Source: Coprinopsis marcescibilis | Taxonomy: Eukaryota; Basidiomycota; Agaricomycetes; Agaricales; Psathyrellaceae | DNA: 64,000 nt | Direction of reading: 5' to 3' | Assembly: GCA_004369085.1 (NCBI GenBank) | Contig: ML210147.1 | Coordinates: 1,054,001-1,118,000 of the forward strand | Shown here: positions 21,749 through 34,630 of the stretch, piece after piece | Layout: every line of letters starts with the position of its first letter | Numbering within the stretch: position 1 is the stretch's first letter | Program-made: the position numbers and the translations under genes | Notes under the pieces: generated by a model | Database searches by the model: none | What the model was told of the DNA's origin: nothing | Seen by the model: the letters and a program-made list of their open reading frames with translations, nothing else

Positions 21749-24700
21749 TCATGAAGCATCGATCTTCACACCATCCTGCAACTGCTGGTTTTTGCTAAAA
21801 GCTGCATTGATACTATTCTGCGTTATCTGGGGCAGGTGGTGGGCGTGAATCCTTCCAGGGGTATTGGTACCAGATTGCGCAGGCGACATTCCAAATCGTG
21901 GGGTAATCAGTCCACTCCCGCCAGTTCCGAATACAAATCCTCCACTGAACCCATCCAAGCTGTTGTAACCTTGCGAAATTATCAGAAGTCGGTAAATCGT
22001 GAACTGGGATAGATGTCTCACCTGGAACTAGCATGCTATCCCAGAATCCGCTGCTGAGGATATTCTCCATAGTCAAGGCACCAACAGCCTCATCCACCGG
22101 TGGTGGAGGTGCCATTGTTGGAGGGAATGTGGATATATCAGCAACAGGGCCCATTTCCCCATCGAATTGGAACTCGCTCAAGGCGAAACCGCTGCCATCT
22201 CCATGTTGATGGAACGGACTTTGCTGGGTTGGTGGTGGTGGGTGCGCGAATCCATTTTGATGCAGCCCTTGGGTACCGGATGCCAATGCCTGGCTGGGGG
22301 CATTCGCTTCCGATTCCTCACTGAAAGGCTTAGAATCGTGGTGGGCCGCTTCGTCGAAGGTTTGGGGTTCCAGCTTCGCAGAGATGAGTGCCCGAAGGAA
22401 GCCGCTGTAAAGCGCCGGAGTGTGCAGGGGATTCGCAGCAATTTTGTCCAGCACATCGGCAACATCCTTCACTAGCTGCAGCGTCTCCTGCTCGTTTTCC
22501 AGGAAGGCCTGGAACTCGGGTCGAATAAGCTGAGAAAACATTAGCTTGGGTTTAATACGTGTCAAGGGTAATCACCTTTAACAGGCTCAAAACGGCGTAT
22601 GAGATCTGCACGAAGTGGGAATCCGGAGAGAATTTGATGACGCCGCTCGGACCGAGCTCCTCCTTGACGATCGTTGCACAGGCGATTGCTGAGGTATGGC
22701 ATCTCGCAAAGAAGTGGCCAATGTTCAACGGTTCCCGTTCGAGTGCGTCTTGGAGCCCGAACGAGTTCAGCACCAACATGGCGTAATTGAAATAGAACCG
22801 AGCCATCATGTGCTTGTAGAGTTTGAAAGGGGTTTCTTCGAGCTTCTGTCAGCACTACCGCATTTCTGGAGGAAGATGATTTACTGCACCTGTCCGTTCC
22901 AGCTCGTTCATCCAATGCTGTCTCCAAGCATGCATTTGGGTTTCAAACGTCTTGATGACGAGAAGATAGTCACAATTCGTTTGTAATCCACTTGGAGAAT
23001 CCGTCCCACTGTACAGAAAGTCGAGACTTCTTGACAATATCCGCTGAAGTTCCTGAAGATCGAATGAGAACCTCCACCTGATGGTCAATGTCGAATGAAC
23101 CCACCGCATAAGACACGAGTGACATATCGCAAGGGTTTGATATCGGCGAACGGCACCACTTCGTCGCGTTCCGGATAATGAAACTACAAAATCTTTGAGT
23201 GCAGTGCTTAGCACATCCGGACAATATAAACGCACTCTTCTTTAATCGAGTTGGGTTTGCCCATTTGAGCACTGAAACTTCGATCAAGACAGAAACAGAG
23301 GATCCAGGTTCGTTCCCTGTTGTGAACTTCAATATCCCTGGCTTTCCCTTCGGTAGTGTCAGCACTAGTGACGGCAGTTTTCCGATGCAAGTTGAGATCG
23401 GTGCCCATTCTGATAATACACGTTAGCATTCACCCTATGGATGCCTCGGATTGAACCTAACCTGATGGCCATCCCTAACAAAAGCCAGGTCTTGTCCTGC
23501 TCGTACCGCTCAACGGCACCGCATCCCCACAGAGCAAGGAGAAGGTATCCCTGAACGATTTCGACAGACTTGTATCCTTTGGCCGGGACGCTGAAGGCAA
23601 GCTTCTTGGCAAGCTCTGTCAGTTTAGGGTGTAGTTCCGGTTTGGCAGTGTAAAATTTGCTCGCGATCGAGCATACTGGAAGGACGTAAGTCATGGGCGC
23701 ATAGAGTGCGGTTGAAAACTAACTTGTGGTAAGGAGGAATGGAGAGCGAGAACAGACCAAAGAGGGGGTATGAAAGTTGCGATCCAACAGGTTGCAATGC
23801 ATCTAATGAGATATCAGCAGAGCTCATAAGGAACGGAGTGACAGGGCTAACATGTATATGATCAAAGTAACTGATGGCTATGTCAGTGGCAGTAATGGTG
23901 CGTATAGAACTTGGACCTACATGTTAAAGAGGGCGACTACTTCTTCTGTGCTCACGAAGCTAAGCATCTCCGGTTGTATTTGACGCTCAATATAAAGACG
24001 TCTTAATGGCAGGATAGTCATCGGACCTAATTGATACAATCAGGGTCCGCATTCCAAGCAAAAAAAAACGCGTCGTACCCGGCTTAAAGTAGTTGTCGCT
24101 TGCAACACCAAGCCTCGGTTTAGACTTGTCTTCGTCATTTGTAGTGTTGTTCAGGTTATTTTGAGATCGACGGTTGGCTAAACTGGCTTCAGCCAACAGC
24201 CCCAACGGGTTCAGCGAGTTATCCGGAAGAGAATGAAGTTTGGGAGAGGAAGGCGCATGCGTTGGAAACGTAGGGGCAGGAGGAGGGGTGGGAGAGGGAT
24301 CTATAAGCGGTTGTGCTGACCCTCCCGCCTGTGGAGGTGGTGAAGGTGTTCGGGATACTAGACCTGAGGTAAGACTGGGATTGCCTATCGACCTCAGAAC
24401 AGTGTCGAGGGTCTTCTCCATCTTGCGGAGAGACCGCGAAAGAAGCTCATGCTTCCTAGACAGAGTATTAGTACCACAATGCAGTGTCAGATATCGTTTA
24501 CTTGCTTAGACGATCGCTTGCCCCGGTTAGACTCCTCAAAGATACATTCGTGGTTCCCCGAGACACATCGCTTGCACGGCGGTCCCTGCTCGGCCCCCAC
24601 ACACTTCATTTTCAGCCGACGGCACACGGTACAGGCACTAAGTAGACATTAAGAGGCTAACTTTGATGGTAGGAACGATGACACGAACCGAGATCCACGG

Positions 24701-25248
24701 GTAGGTTTGGGTTTTGGTTCTTCTTTCTCAGTTGTGGGGCTCTGAGCGACATCCGATTCTTCGTCCCGTCTTGCCTTCTTCCTGCTATCATTGTTGGCGG
24801 CGCCTATAGAGGCCCTCTTTCCGTTGGCATTGGCTGCCGCGGTATACATTGCGTCCATAGGGGGTGTTCCGATTGGATCTGAAGCCTGCGAAGACGGGGA
24901 AGAGTAGCTCAATGGCCCTGAGAGGTGGTGTGGAAGAAGGTGGGCTTGCTGGGTTTGCTGGTGTTGATGCTGATGGTGGTGGTGGTGCTGCTGACCATAA
25001 TTGTTATAGTACTGAGGATACAAGCCCAATGCCGGATCTATGGGCATCGGTGGAGATGTCGGGTTCGGTTGATTGTGCAAAGACTGTGGTGGTGCGTGGT
25101 CTTGTGACATGTTATACTCTGAATAGCGGGGAAATTGGAAAGAAATGTCCGAATACTGCGATAACGGTGAGCACGATTCCTGGGAGTCTCTAGAGTATGA
25201 TGACGGATAAAAGAAAGGTGCGGGGGACATTGCGATAGCCACGGCCAT
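21749..25248 (-). CDS. Zn2Cys6 fungal-specific transcription factor
   Basis: This is a long multi-exon gene. Exon 1 (25248-24689) encodes a low-complexity leader with a His/Gln tract near residues 86-100 and a basic patch. Exon 2 (24637-24506) holds the zinc cluster RACTVCRRLKMKC, then PPCKRCVSGNHEC: all six Cys with classical spacing. A short helix follows (KHELLSRSLRKMEKTLDTVL), as in dimerising linkers. Downstream exons encode the fungal-specific middle domain, for example VEIVQGYLLLALWGCGAVER, WLLLGMAIRLGSIRGIHR and RERTWILCFCLDRSFSAQMG. The C-terminus is Gln/Pro/Gly-rich and ends QLQDGVKIDAS. Intron 24456-24505 only keeps the frame with a GC donor. Known role of the class: DNA-binding regulator of metabolism or development. 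The cluster resembles Lentinula PriB-type proteins, but the target is unknown. Exact internal exon edges are not all resolved. Confidence 0.88.
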
Positions 25249-28200
25249 TGTTAATGCTCTTTCAACACGCAAATAGAACACGAGAGTATGCAAGAAGCGG
25301 GGCCGCAGGGAGCAGGAAAAAGCCCTGGCCATTCCGTCTCATTTAAATAATAAAGGGGTCGAACTGAAGTGAAAGATTCGACTCACATAGATCCTGTTCC
25401 AGATTGATTTCCACCTCGTTCACGTTATACCAGCGCAACTTTCCGGAGATCTGTAGATGTCGGACACTGAGAAGCTGGAATACGGGCACTCGCACTCGTC
25501 GAAACAAGGATATGTCCAACTTCCGTTGTGGGTTGCCGGATCCACACGCTTGACAGAAGAAGCTGCTTCCACTGGCCGGTAATGATGCAATTCTTGATTT
25601 GGCGGTGACAGAACTCGAGTCGTCGATATACACGTTTTTTTCTCCAGATAGTTCTCAGTATTTGCTGAGGCTATTCCAGTCGTTCGTTGTCGTGGTTATG
25701 TCAAAAAACCAATGCGCGCAGCGGGGCCCCATATCTCAGTCATGAATATTTAGTCACAGTGATTCTCCCATCATCGCAAACATAAGTGCCAAGCACTGGC
25801 AGCCGCTTGGGCTCAGCCAAGCTCAGGTCCCTATTGCCACCGATTCCAAAATGCCTTTGAAATTACTTTCTTGTCAATAACATATCTACCTACTACTTTC
25901 GTGTACCCCGCACCCACCTATTTTTACCTTACTATCACCGAATCGAAGCCTGGAGGAATATGCACTCCTTGTTTGAAAAGCCGCGGTGTTTTGTTCACAT
26001 TCCGCTGCTTCCCTGGCTTCGACAGCTCATCATTTCGAGGTCCTACATATTGATACTAACTACCAGACAAAACACCCGGGCCAACGGTTGAAGGCGACGA
26101 TTGCTTTCGAGTTGACGTGCGCGGCGTTCTGTCAATCGACCCATCTTCAAATCTGAGGCAGAGTCACTGCCAAACAGAAAGCCAATCATTCTGTCCCTAG
26201 GCTAGCCACCCAGTGCCCCAAGCTACTTACGGAATATCCCAGCTGATACAGCGCCCATTTCTCGCGTTAAAGCCAATCTCATCCCAACCGACTCGGATGG
26301 TAACAAACTTCTTGGCAATAGGAACTTCTCTTTTACTATAGCTCGCGAATGGGAACCCCTCTAAACACTTCAAACCCCAGAAACAAAGGGCCTGCCACCC
26401 CGCTTCGATCTCTAATTACCCTCTCACCGTACATCCACATCCGATCCGGAAAGGAACTGACTGCGATCTGCTTCTCTCCCCCGCCATACGGATTCGGTCC
26501 CTGGACAGGCTGCTACGAAGCAACGCTTGAGGGAACCGATAGCGGAGTAGCGCCAATAGACCTCGCCTTCGCCTTTCACATTCCTCTACCTGACACCCCT
26601 GGCACTTCCAGGGGAGATACGGCGTGTTACCCGAATACCACAGCGTGTCGTAGCCACTACTATGGACCTGTTGAACGTCATTTTCCGTGGATGTCCCACA
26701 CATTTATTCCGAGCGCTCACAATTAGTGAGCCAGTCGAAATGATGCGCCCCTCCCGAGCCTCCTGCTCAAGTATTGCATCATATCAACGAAGCGTGCACC
26801 CATGGCCTCTCTCAACGTCTAGGTAAACGTATTTGAGGCTGCCCTCATAATCCATTTCATTCGGCTGGTCTCCATTGGGGTGCGGCATTCAAGCTTCAAG
26901 CCACCGACTATAGCAACTACTCCTGAGTCGGTCAATCAATTATCATCGGGGGCCTCATTTCTCGAACCCCCTCATTCCTGTGCACCGCAATCAGGAGTAC
27001 TTTGGTGCCATCCGCGAGCCGTCCCGAGACAATTTGTTGAGAAGATCAGGCGCGAAAATAGATTACGGTGAATGTGGGGCCTTGGCGGTGGCGGGGTGAA
27101 CGGATTTGCCGACTCTGCCAGGAATGGTTCTAGATGATCCTTTTCGAGTGGGAGGGGCTTCTATACGACATCTAGGCACAGTTGTGAACCTTGGTGAACT
27201 GTCCTCCATGTCCCTAGCATCTCCTACACCAGCGGGCGTCGTGTAGTGCGCAATTGATGGTGAGTGGCGTTGATGAGGCCTGAAAGGTCGGGGCGCTCAG
27301 CAGTGCGGAGTTCAATCTCCCGGCGCCTTAATCAGGCTGTCTGCCTTGAACCAGCGCAGAGGTGACGAATGCCTGCAAAAAGCGGGTCTTCATAGCTGAA
27401 AGTGGTGGATATCGCTGTCAGGCTGGTCGCCGCCGTGAAAATGTCGGGCCTTGAGAAAAACAGGCCCTATATTTAGTCATGGCTGCGGGCTGGCTTGCCA
27501 TACCGTTTGCGTCATGATGGCCAAAGGTCGGCATCGAGTCAGCATCCCATAGCCAAGCGTGTCTGTTTAGAGAAGTTAGGGGAAGTTAGATGACACGTCG
27601 TCGAAGCCTCCCTCTGTCGAGCTGAGTTCAATCTAGTGGCAGTTCGACGTGTTCGAACGAGGGAAATTATGCCGGCATAAACTATACAGCACGTTTACGA
27701 CGGTCATTGTTGGCCTTGTCCACGAGGGTCGTTAACAGATCAGGTGCGGTGCATTCGTAATGGTCTACGTTCAAAGGAGCGCCCTGGCGCTCCTTTTGGA
27801 CGGCTGCCCTCCATTTGAAATTCGGAGCGCTCTTCACCTGAGCTGATGTCGCGGATCTTGCCCTCCTCATGCCCAAGCCCAAACATAGATCTTTGATTTG
27901 CAGACTCGGTGCCCTCGTAAAGCAAAGTCGCTTCCATGCCTTACTCCGCGTCGCCAATTTTCAGACCGGTAAGAAACTCTGATGTATCTGTGCGCTCCAT
28001 AAAATGCGTAAGATCAGCCAGGTAACAATAACTCTGAATTTCGCAGACCCGGAAACTTGATATGCGCAGCGAAACGCCTCGGACCAGCCAAGCAATACGA
28101 AATCCTTGGCCTTTTTCCGATCTTGCAAGCAAGAAGTCAACAATGCGTGCGCAGGGTCTGACGGCATAGCCTAATCACCACCGTCCCAAGGCAATGGTTT

Positions 28201-30211
28201 GGACACACCAGTACCCCAAACTCCCCAATATAGACCTGGTTGCATCTATGGGAACGTTTCTTCGTCCCGTACCTACAGGCGTCAGTGGGTTCTTTCCATT
28301 TTCCCAGAGACTCCGCCACAAACAAGATAACGCGCAGTTTGGGTTTAAAACTTGCCAAGAACTGCGAATTGTGTGATAGAGAATGGCGGGGGCTTCAGAA
28401 AAGGCTGCGAGCGCTTCTTTTCTATTGAGGTCCTGGCTTGAGATCCGACACGGAAATTCAGAAATGGCAGGCGAAGATGAATTATCGTCTCCTATTCATT
28501 ATTGTAGCCAGAGGGTGAGTACAAGACCACCATTAAGGATACTTTTCCAAATCGAACGAAGCTTCCATTGTGCAGCTTCCCGACCACAATAATACAGCAG
28601 CAGGCGTACTCCCTCCGTGCGATTGCATACGCCCAAATGACCATGCGCAAGAACTTTGCGCATTTGTCGGAGCGGTGTTGAGACGTTTAAAAAGATCGCC
28701 TTGTTCCTGAAGTGGGTCGTTAGCCGCAGGCCCAGCCACCATCGCAGAAGGTACTAAGGTCCCAGAAAAAAGTTACTTACTTGAACTATTCCTTGCCTAA
28801 ATTCCCGATGAACCTGGGGTGCATGACCAGTGACATCGAACACCTTCGAGTCCTTGGCGTTGATGTTCCTGTTGGTAATCATGGGAAGCAATTCATTGAC
28901 GTGTTATAAAGCGGTCACGTATCGGGGTCGAATACCTGCGGGACGGATTAAGTAGAAGATAGGGCTGGTGTCGCCGTTGTAAGAACTTAGAAGCCTCCAC
29001 CATCATAGGTTGAGACTCAATTTGGCAGACCGAAATCGGACGGGAAGAGAGCGAGAGCTAAGTCGCACCTTATGAAACCCCAACTCCAGTCGTTTCATGC
29101 CTTCCGGGGCAAAATGTTAACGTTCACCAACGCCAGAGACTTGTAAAAAGGAGGCAATTGGCTTGCAAACCATGGCATTAGTCGAGATATTGCGGAGAGA
29201 AGATTCTGCTTTAGCACCAGTGAAGCGTTGGCACATGCTCCAAGGCACACCGGGTGCCTCAGTTGGGGATGTGAACAAGGAAGCGACTTGCTGAAAATGG
29301 TTTCTCCCAGTGTTAACACGCTCAAGACAATTGAATTGAGGCTAACCGAAGTAGGTATGTAGCGTATTTGCTAACATGTGCGGGAATAGAGACTTGTTGC
29401 AATGAAACTGCGATCTTCGAGCGATTCGTGTTCCTCAAGGCATGTCTGGCGATCTCGGAAGGCAACATTGATGAATGAGGGCCTTTCGGATCTTTCAAAT
29501 GGATCCAGTGAGACCAAACGGGTCCTCTAAGATGGGGCAATGCCTCGCAGTTGCGTATTATTAGCACATGGGCGACAGATGCCACGTATCCTCGGGTTTG
29601 ATTGGGGGAGCCTGGGATACTTGGGCAATGGCGCAGGTGTAGAAAATACATTCGATCTGCAACAGACTCATTGGCGTATACGTCACCGAGTCCACAAGAA
29701 TGTGCTTGGCGCATGCCTGTTTGTTTCGTGACGAAAAATCACCCATCACGCGTCTGTGTTGTCGCGCATTGTGATCTGACTGTGGTACAGATAGAAAGAG
29801 CCAACCAGATGATCGTCGTCTAGAAACCCAGTGCCAGTGCGGGAGTTGACCGCTGATTCTCGGTCGGCGGAGGAACAGAAAGAAATCCAACAGTTCCCAG
29901 ATCACAGTGACGAGGTGCACCGTGTCGCGGCGAGGTGTCAACGATGTGTGACAGCGACGTGGAGTCAAAAAAGTACAGGGAATATTCGAATTCGAGAAAA
30001 GACGTTGGCGAGTTTCGTCGGCATCGTGAATTGTGATGAAAGGATATTCCAGACAAAGGGAGAGCAACGAAACAAGAACAAGGCACGTCGTCGTCGATGT
30101 GACGATGGCGACGGGGTTGATATATACAAACTCCGCTTAAATTGCGTGCATTGAGCTGTGCGCAATCGTTCGCCGGCCACAATCCAGGCAGTCACCTTGA
30201 CTTTTGTCCCC
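25249..30211. other. Gene-poor 5 kb interval
   Basis: No gene could be supported between the transcription factor and CDC4. Several unconnected short frames occur, for example plus 26349-26726 and minus 25343-25633, 27682-27957 and 29322-29714. None shows a domain or a splice chain. Minus 27.7-28.7 kb has several overlapping open segments that may be a decayed gene. A tRNA-like fold near 27270-27331 was considered and rejected. The right end holds the CDC4 promoter. Confidence 0.4.
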
Positions 30212-33166
30212 ATGAGCTCCCACCAGCGGCCGTTTCTGGTGCTCTCGCCGTCGGTGAGCACGACGAAGTATGTATATCTGTCGACTCAACCGATATTTGT
30301 TGTATGAATTCATCATCTTAGGGTGGTAACGACGACGACGACTACCACGACATACGCGCCAATTCCTCTACCCTCATTGCCACCACCAACAGTCCCAAAG
30401 GACCCCAAACTATATCCACTGTTAAATGCTAAGCTGCCACAGTCAGTGCGCCGATTTCAGCTGTTGTTTCCGAATGGCACGCGCGCGACCTTCCGCGAAG
30501 GAGAAGAGGAAGAGGAAAGCGATGAAGTCGTGGGTGGATCTGGGTGGCAGATGTTGAAGAAGGACGATATCCTCGAGAACACGTCCACAGTAGGCCTCCC
30601 TGAGGCCGTCGAACGGTATGGAAAGAAGCGAGCTCATACTTCGGATAGTATGATGGAAGGCGTCGAGGTCACAGGCGACTCGGGAGTGACAATCCCACCA
30701 CCGAGAAAGAAGGCGAGGGCAACACCCTTGCCGCCGATCTCGACGCTCAATGCAGCTGCACCACCATCACCATTACCCTCTCCTCATGGCTCTCCACCAC
30801 CAGAAGCCATCTGGCCGTCTGCGCCACCTAGCGGAGCAGGATCTCCCGCACCACAGGCACCAATACAGCCCGACTTATCTATGACGACTCTCCTTGCCCT
30901 TCCAAATCTTGTCGGACAATTCGCCAACCTGCCACCACAATTACAATCGCACTTCCTTCTGACATTACTCCGGCATTCACCACTCTCCGTTTTGCGCACC
31001 TTGCATTCCGTATTAACACCGACACTAGCACGCGACTTTATCACCCTCCTACCAGCAGAACTAGTTTCGCATATCCTCAGCTTCCTGCCCTTCTCGACTC
31101 TTGCTCGCGCATCTCGTGTGTCCAAAGCTTGGCGGGCCACCATCGACTCTGATGCAGTTCTCTGGCGTGATCTTTTGCAAAGCACCAAGATCTGGTTCGG
31201 AGGCGAGTCAGAACAGGCCTTCGCAAACTCCATCTTTGCCAGGCGGAAACGCACCATCCTGAACAAGCATACAATACCCAAATCTCTCCCCCTCCCTCAT
31301 CCCTACAAAATGCTCTTCAAATCCAGACACCTCACATGGACTCGCTGGGTTAATAACCAGCAGCCGAAACACCACTCAGTTCAAGCCCATGGTTCATCCG
31401 TCGTCACCTGCCTCATCTTCTCGCACGGGCGCATCATCTCTGCCTCGGACGACCACTCCATCCACGTTTACTCGCCTGAGACAGGAGAATTGCTCCGTGA
31501 ACTCAAGGGGCATGATGGAGGTGTATGGGCTCTAGCAGCCGCCAAGGACACCTTGGTAAGCGGATCCACGGACCGTACCGTCCGGATTTGGGACCTCAAC
31601 ACAGGCAAATGCACGCATGTATTCGGCGGGCATACAAGTACCGTCCGATGCCTTGCCATCGTTAAGCCGGAGCTGGTGGACGTGGAAGACGAAAACGGTA
31701 TTGTCAGAAGAGAAAGGTGGCCAAAACGACCCTTGATCGTCACAGGAAGTCGGGATCATACACTTCGGGTATGGACGCTTCCCAAGCCTGAAGACCCTGA
31801 ATACAAATCGTTCAGCACAGAAGACAGCGATCCTGAAGGAGCGGAGTCTTCAGTAAGCCTTTTCTCAATCACTGCTGCGCTGCTATTTACCCTGATTCTT
31901 AGAAGCATCTGGTGACTGCGAATAATCCTTATCATAGGTTGCTTTTGGAAGGCCATGATCACGCCGTGCGAGCACTAGCTGCTAGAGGAAGGACCATGGT
32001 CTCCGGAAGCTACGACTGCACAGTTCGCATATGGGATATTATATCCGGAACGTGTAAATGGGCCCTGCGAGGACACACTCAAAAAGGCAAGCTCAGTAAA
32101 TTAATATTGCAGCCAGATTCTGACCAGCCTTTACCCAGTCTACAGCGTGGTGCTTGACCTTGGTCGTAATCAAGCATGCTCTGGTTCCATGGATGGAACC
32201 GTCAGAGTGTGGAATCTTCAGACCGGCGCCTGTCAGCACACTCTAAACGGACATACCTCACTGGTAGGCCTACTTGGCCTCTCTTCTTCGCACTTGGTCT
32301 CTGCAGCGGCCGATTCCACACTCCGCATTTGGGACCCAGACACCGGCGAACCCAAGCATACCCTAGCAGCGCACACGGGTGCGATCACATGTTTCCAGCA
32401 TGACGAATTCAAGGTTCTCAGTGGTTCCGATGGGAACCTGAAAATGTGGAATATCAGAGATGGCACGGTGGTTCGCGATCTGCTGACGGGGATTACAGGA
32501 GTTTGGCAGGTTGTGTTCGAGGGTCGTTGGTGCGTGGCCGCTAGCAATCAAAACGACACAACCAAAATAGACATTTGGGACTTTGGAAACGAGGAGGACG
32601 ATGACTGGATTGGCGAGCCCCCCAATGGACAATATGACGATGGAGACTATATTGACGAGGATGACGACGACGACGAGGCCAACATGAATATTAGACGTTT
32701 CAGGATGGTGCAAGATGAAGAGGACGATGATGATGATGATGAACAGGCAGATATTGATGCCATGGACCAAGATCTCGTCCCATCCGACACCGAGTCCATT
32801 GACGTGGACGAAGATCCACAGCCGTCGACTAGAAATCGAATCGGCGCAGATGTGGATTATGACATCGACGATGACCCACCTGTTGATTCTGACACTGATG
32901 CAACCACCGCACAGTCAGAGCCAGGGGCTACGCGCCGCTGGCCCTTGTCAACTTCATCATCGACAGCAATCCAATCGCAATCTCGAACTTCTCCAAGCGC
33001 TGCCTCTTCTCACAGTCGAGTGCGTCCTCCGAGAAACCCCGCAGTGCTCGTGCGCAGAAATGCAGCCGCCGGTCTCGCTTCTTCGTCCACACATGGCACT
33101 TTGCCGCCCCAAGATGAAACGCCAACACGGCCCCGGATACGACCTCATCCGCCCAGAAGACGATAG
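30212..33166 (+). CDS. CDC4: CDC4-type F-box/WD40 protein (SCF substrate receptor)
   Basis: Four exons (30212-30267, 30322-31852, 31903-32086, 32139-33166) give 932 residues. Exon 1 starts at MSSHQRPFLVLSPSVSTT and splices into a poly-Thr run. A basic PPPRKKARA patch near residue 150 may be a nuclear signal. The F-box lies near residues 257-305 (TLLPAELVSHILSFLPFSTL, SKAWRATI, LWRDL). WD40 repeats follow (VSGSTDRTVRIWDLNTGKC, VTGSRDHTLRVW, VSGSYDCTVRIWD, CSGSMDGTVRVWNLQTGAC, VSAAADSTLRIWDPDTGE, LSGSDGNLKMWN). The C-terminus has long acidic runs coded by GAT/GAC repeats, then an Arg/Pro-rich end. Known role: recruits phosphorylated cell-cycle and other substrates to the SCF ubiquitin ligase. 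The third intron (32087-32138) uses a GC donor. Confidence 0.93.
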
Positions 33167-33706
33167 ACAACTTTCTTTGCTCACGGTTGGGAGATCCACA
33201 CTTCTCACACTCCCGTGTCCATTCTTCATTTTCACGAATTCAAATCCACCGGGCTAGCCACACTCCAGTTTTGTTCTTCGTGTGGTTGTATTATTGCTAT
33301 GAACATTGTCTCTCGTCTCTTCCACAATTTTTCTCGGTTCGGTCATTGATGCGGATTCCTCATACCTCTCTCGTTCACTGTAGCTAAAAAGATCTGTATT
33401 ATATGCATACATACGTTAATATCATGAGCACGGGTGTTGTAAGTTACGGTTATCGGAAGTCAAATGCTTGTCTGGGAGCGGTGTCCTTGTCAATAATGGA
33501 AAAGACTCGAAGTAGCCATTCGCTGGTAGGCCATGGTCCCGCGGTGCTTATTATCATTGTCATGATTGACGATTTCAAGGGACTGTGAGTATATCTGTTA
33601 GGTATACTTCGATTGCAGCAAACCGGTAACATTTGACGCTTGAAGACGACCAGATGCGGGAAGACAGGGTCGTGCTGTGGCGGCTGCTTGTGAAGCGAAA
33701 GAATGC
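33167..33706. other. Convergent 3' region between CDC4 and cyclophilin
   Basis: These 540 bp hold the 3' ends of two converging genes. No gene or notable repeat is supported. Confidence 0.4.
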
Positions 33707-34460
33707 CTATGCAATCCGTGCCTTGTGGATCTTGACGTCTTCTCGGGGTCTGTAGACGATTAAAGTTGGCAACTCGAACTCTGCGTCTATTATGGTGGAA
33801 TTACACACCGATCCTGTGCGTCCGTGGCAACTGCTCCCAGACGTTGTACAACGCGAATGCCAGAGCTCACTCGCCCGAAAATGGTATGTTTCCCGTCTAG
33901 GTATGGGGTTGGCCCAAGGCTGATGAAAAATTGCGACCCTGGTACGGGTGAGTCTACTGCTGAGAACGCGAGGACGGAACGACATGCCGTTGGTATCGGG
34001 CCCAGAGTTCGCCATTGCGAGGATCCCTGCACCAGTGAACCGTAATTCGGGATGAAACTCATCTTCACTGATATATATGCAGGTCGTGAGTATACTCTTA
34101 TATGTCAAAGTGGATCTTAGGTCGAATACGCACAACTTTTGGCCATAAATGCTGGTGCCACCTCGGCCTGTGCCAGTGGGGTCTCCTCCTTGGATCATAA
34201 AGTCCTGCAACGACACGTAAATTCTTGTCCTGCAAGACCCTTGTTGAATCGTGACGCACTGCAATGATTCGGTGAAACACTAGATTGTTGTAATAGCCAC
34301 GTTTGACCAGCTCTGCAAAGTTGTGACAAGTCTAATCACCCTGGATCAGTTACGGACATGCAAATGAAGTCCCATGAAATGAACTCACCTGGGGTGCATG
34401 ATTCCAGTACAGCTCCAGCTGAATGTCGCCGAGACTTGTCTCAAGGACGACCGATTCCAT
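33707..34460 (-). CDS. PPIL1: PPIL1-type peptidyl-prolyl cis-trans isomerase (cyclophilin)
   Basis: The spliced protein is a minimal single-domain cyclophilin of about 160 residues. It starts [20 protein letters not shown], then HAPQ and [20 protein letters not shown]. The catalytic core reads [20 protein letters not shown], with the catalytic Arg in HRII. Then come [53 protein letters not shown] and the end [15 protein letters not shown]. Known role of this subfamily: isomerase associated with the spliceosome (PPIL1 binds SKIP). Intron 33939-33987 splits NG and SQFF and only fits a GC donor. The last intron (acceptor gtctacag) restores PREDVKI. The start is 170 bp from that of DTD1 on the other strand. 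Confidence 0.93.
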
Positions 34461-34630
34461 GGCAGAGTCAAAGACAAGAACAAGCGGTGTTGAACGTTTG
34501 AACGTTTGTTGGCCGTGAGTTTCTTATGTAAGGACCGACTCGGATATCCACCGCCCTCAGCGACGTTGACCTCACGGGTTTGTTCTTTCAGCGATCCCAC
34601 CGCACAATCATCTAGAACGTCAGTCGAGGA
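34461..34630. promoter_or_regulatory. Bidirectional promoter, PPIL1 / DTD1
   Basis: Only 170 bp separate the two divergent start codons, so the promoters must overlap or be shared. A GAACGTTTGAACGTTTG direct repeat lies at about 34492-34508. No TATA box is evident. Confidence 0.5.

Noticed and set aside
25343..25633. Minus-strand frame upstream of the Zn2Cys6 factor as an extra first exon
   Set aside because: It ends in a stop before the start at 25248 and no convincing donor joins it. It is more likely leader sequence.
26349..26726. 125-residue plus-strand frame as a gene
   Set aside because: No recognisable motif, no splice chain and no typical start context; the antisense frame is equally open.
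27270..27331. tRNA-like fold near ggcgttg and cggcgcc arms with a gttcaatc loop
   Set aside because: The outer arms can pair with two G-T pairs, but the D arm and anticodon arm do not form and the T stem is too short. A covariance-model scan would decide.
29561..30067. 168-residue minus-strand frame upstream of CDC4
   Set aside because: Composition is unlike a protein, and overlapping frames on both strands are open. No domain is visible.
30212..33166. Functional link between CDC4 and the DSG boxes of the membrane family
   Set aside because: The DSG box lacks the second phospho-site, DSG degrons are read by beta-TrCP rather than Cdc4, and gene proximity in fungi is weak evidence.
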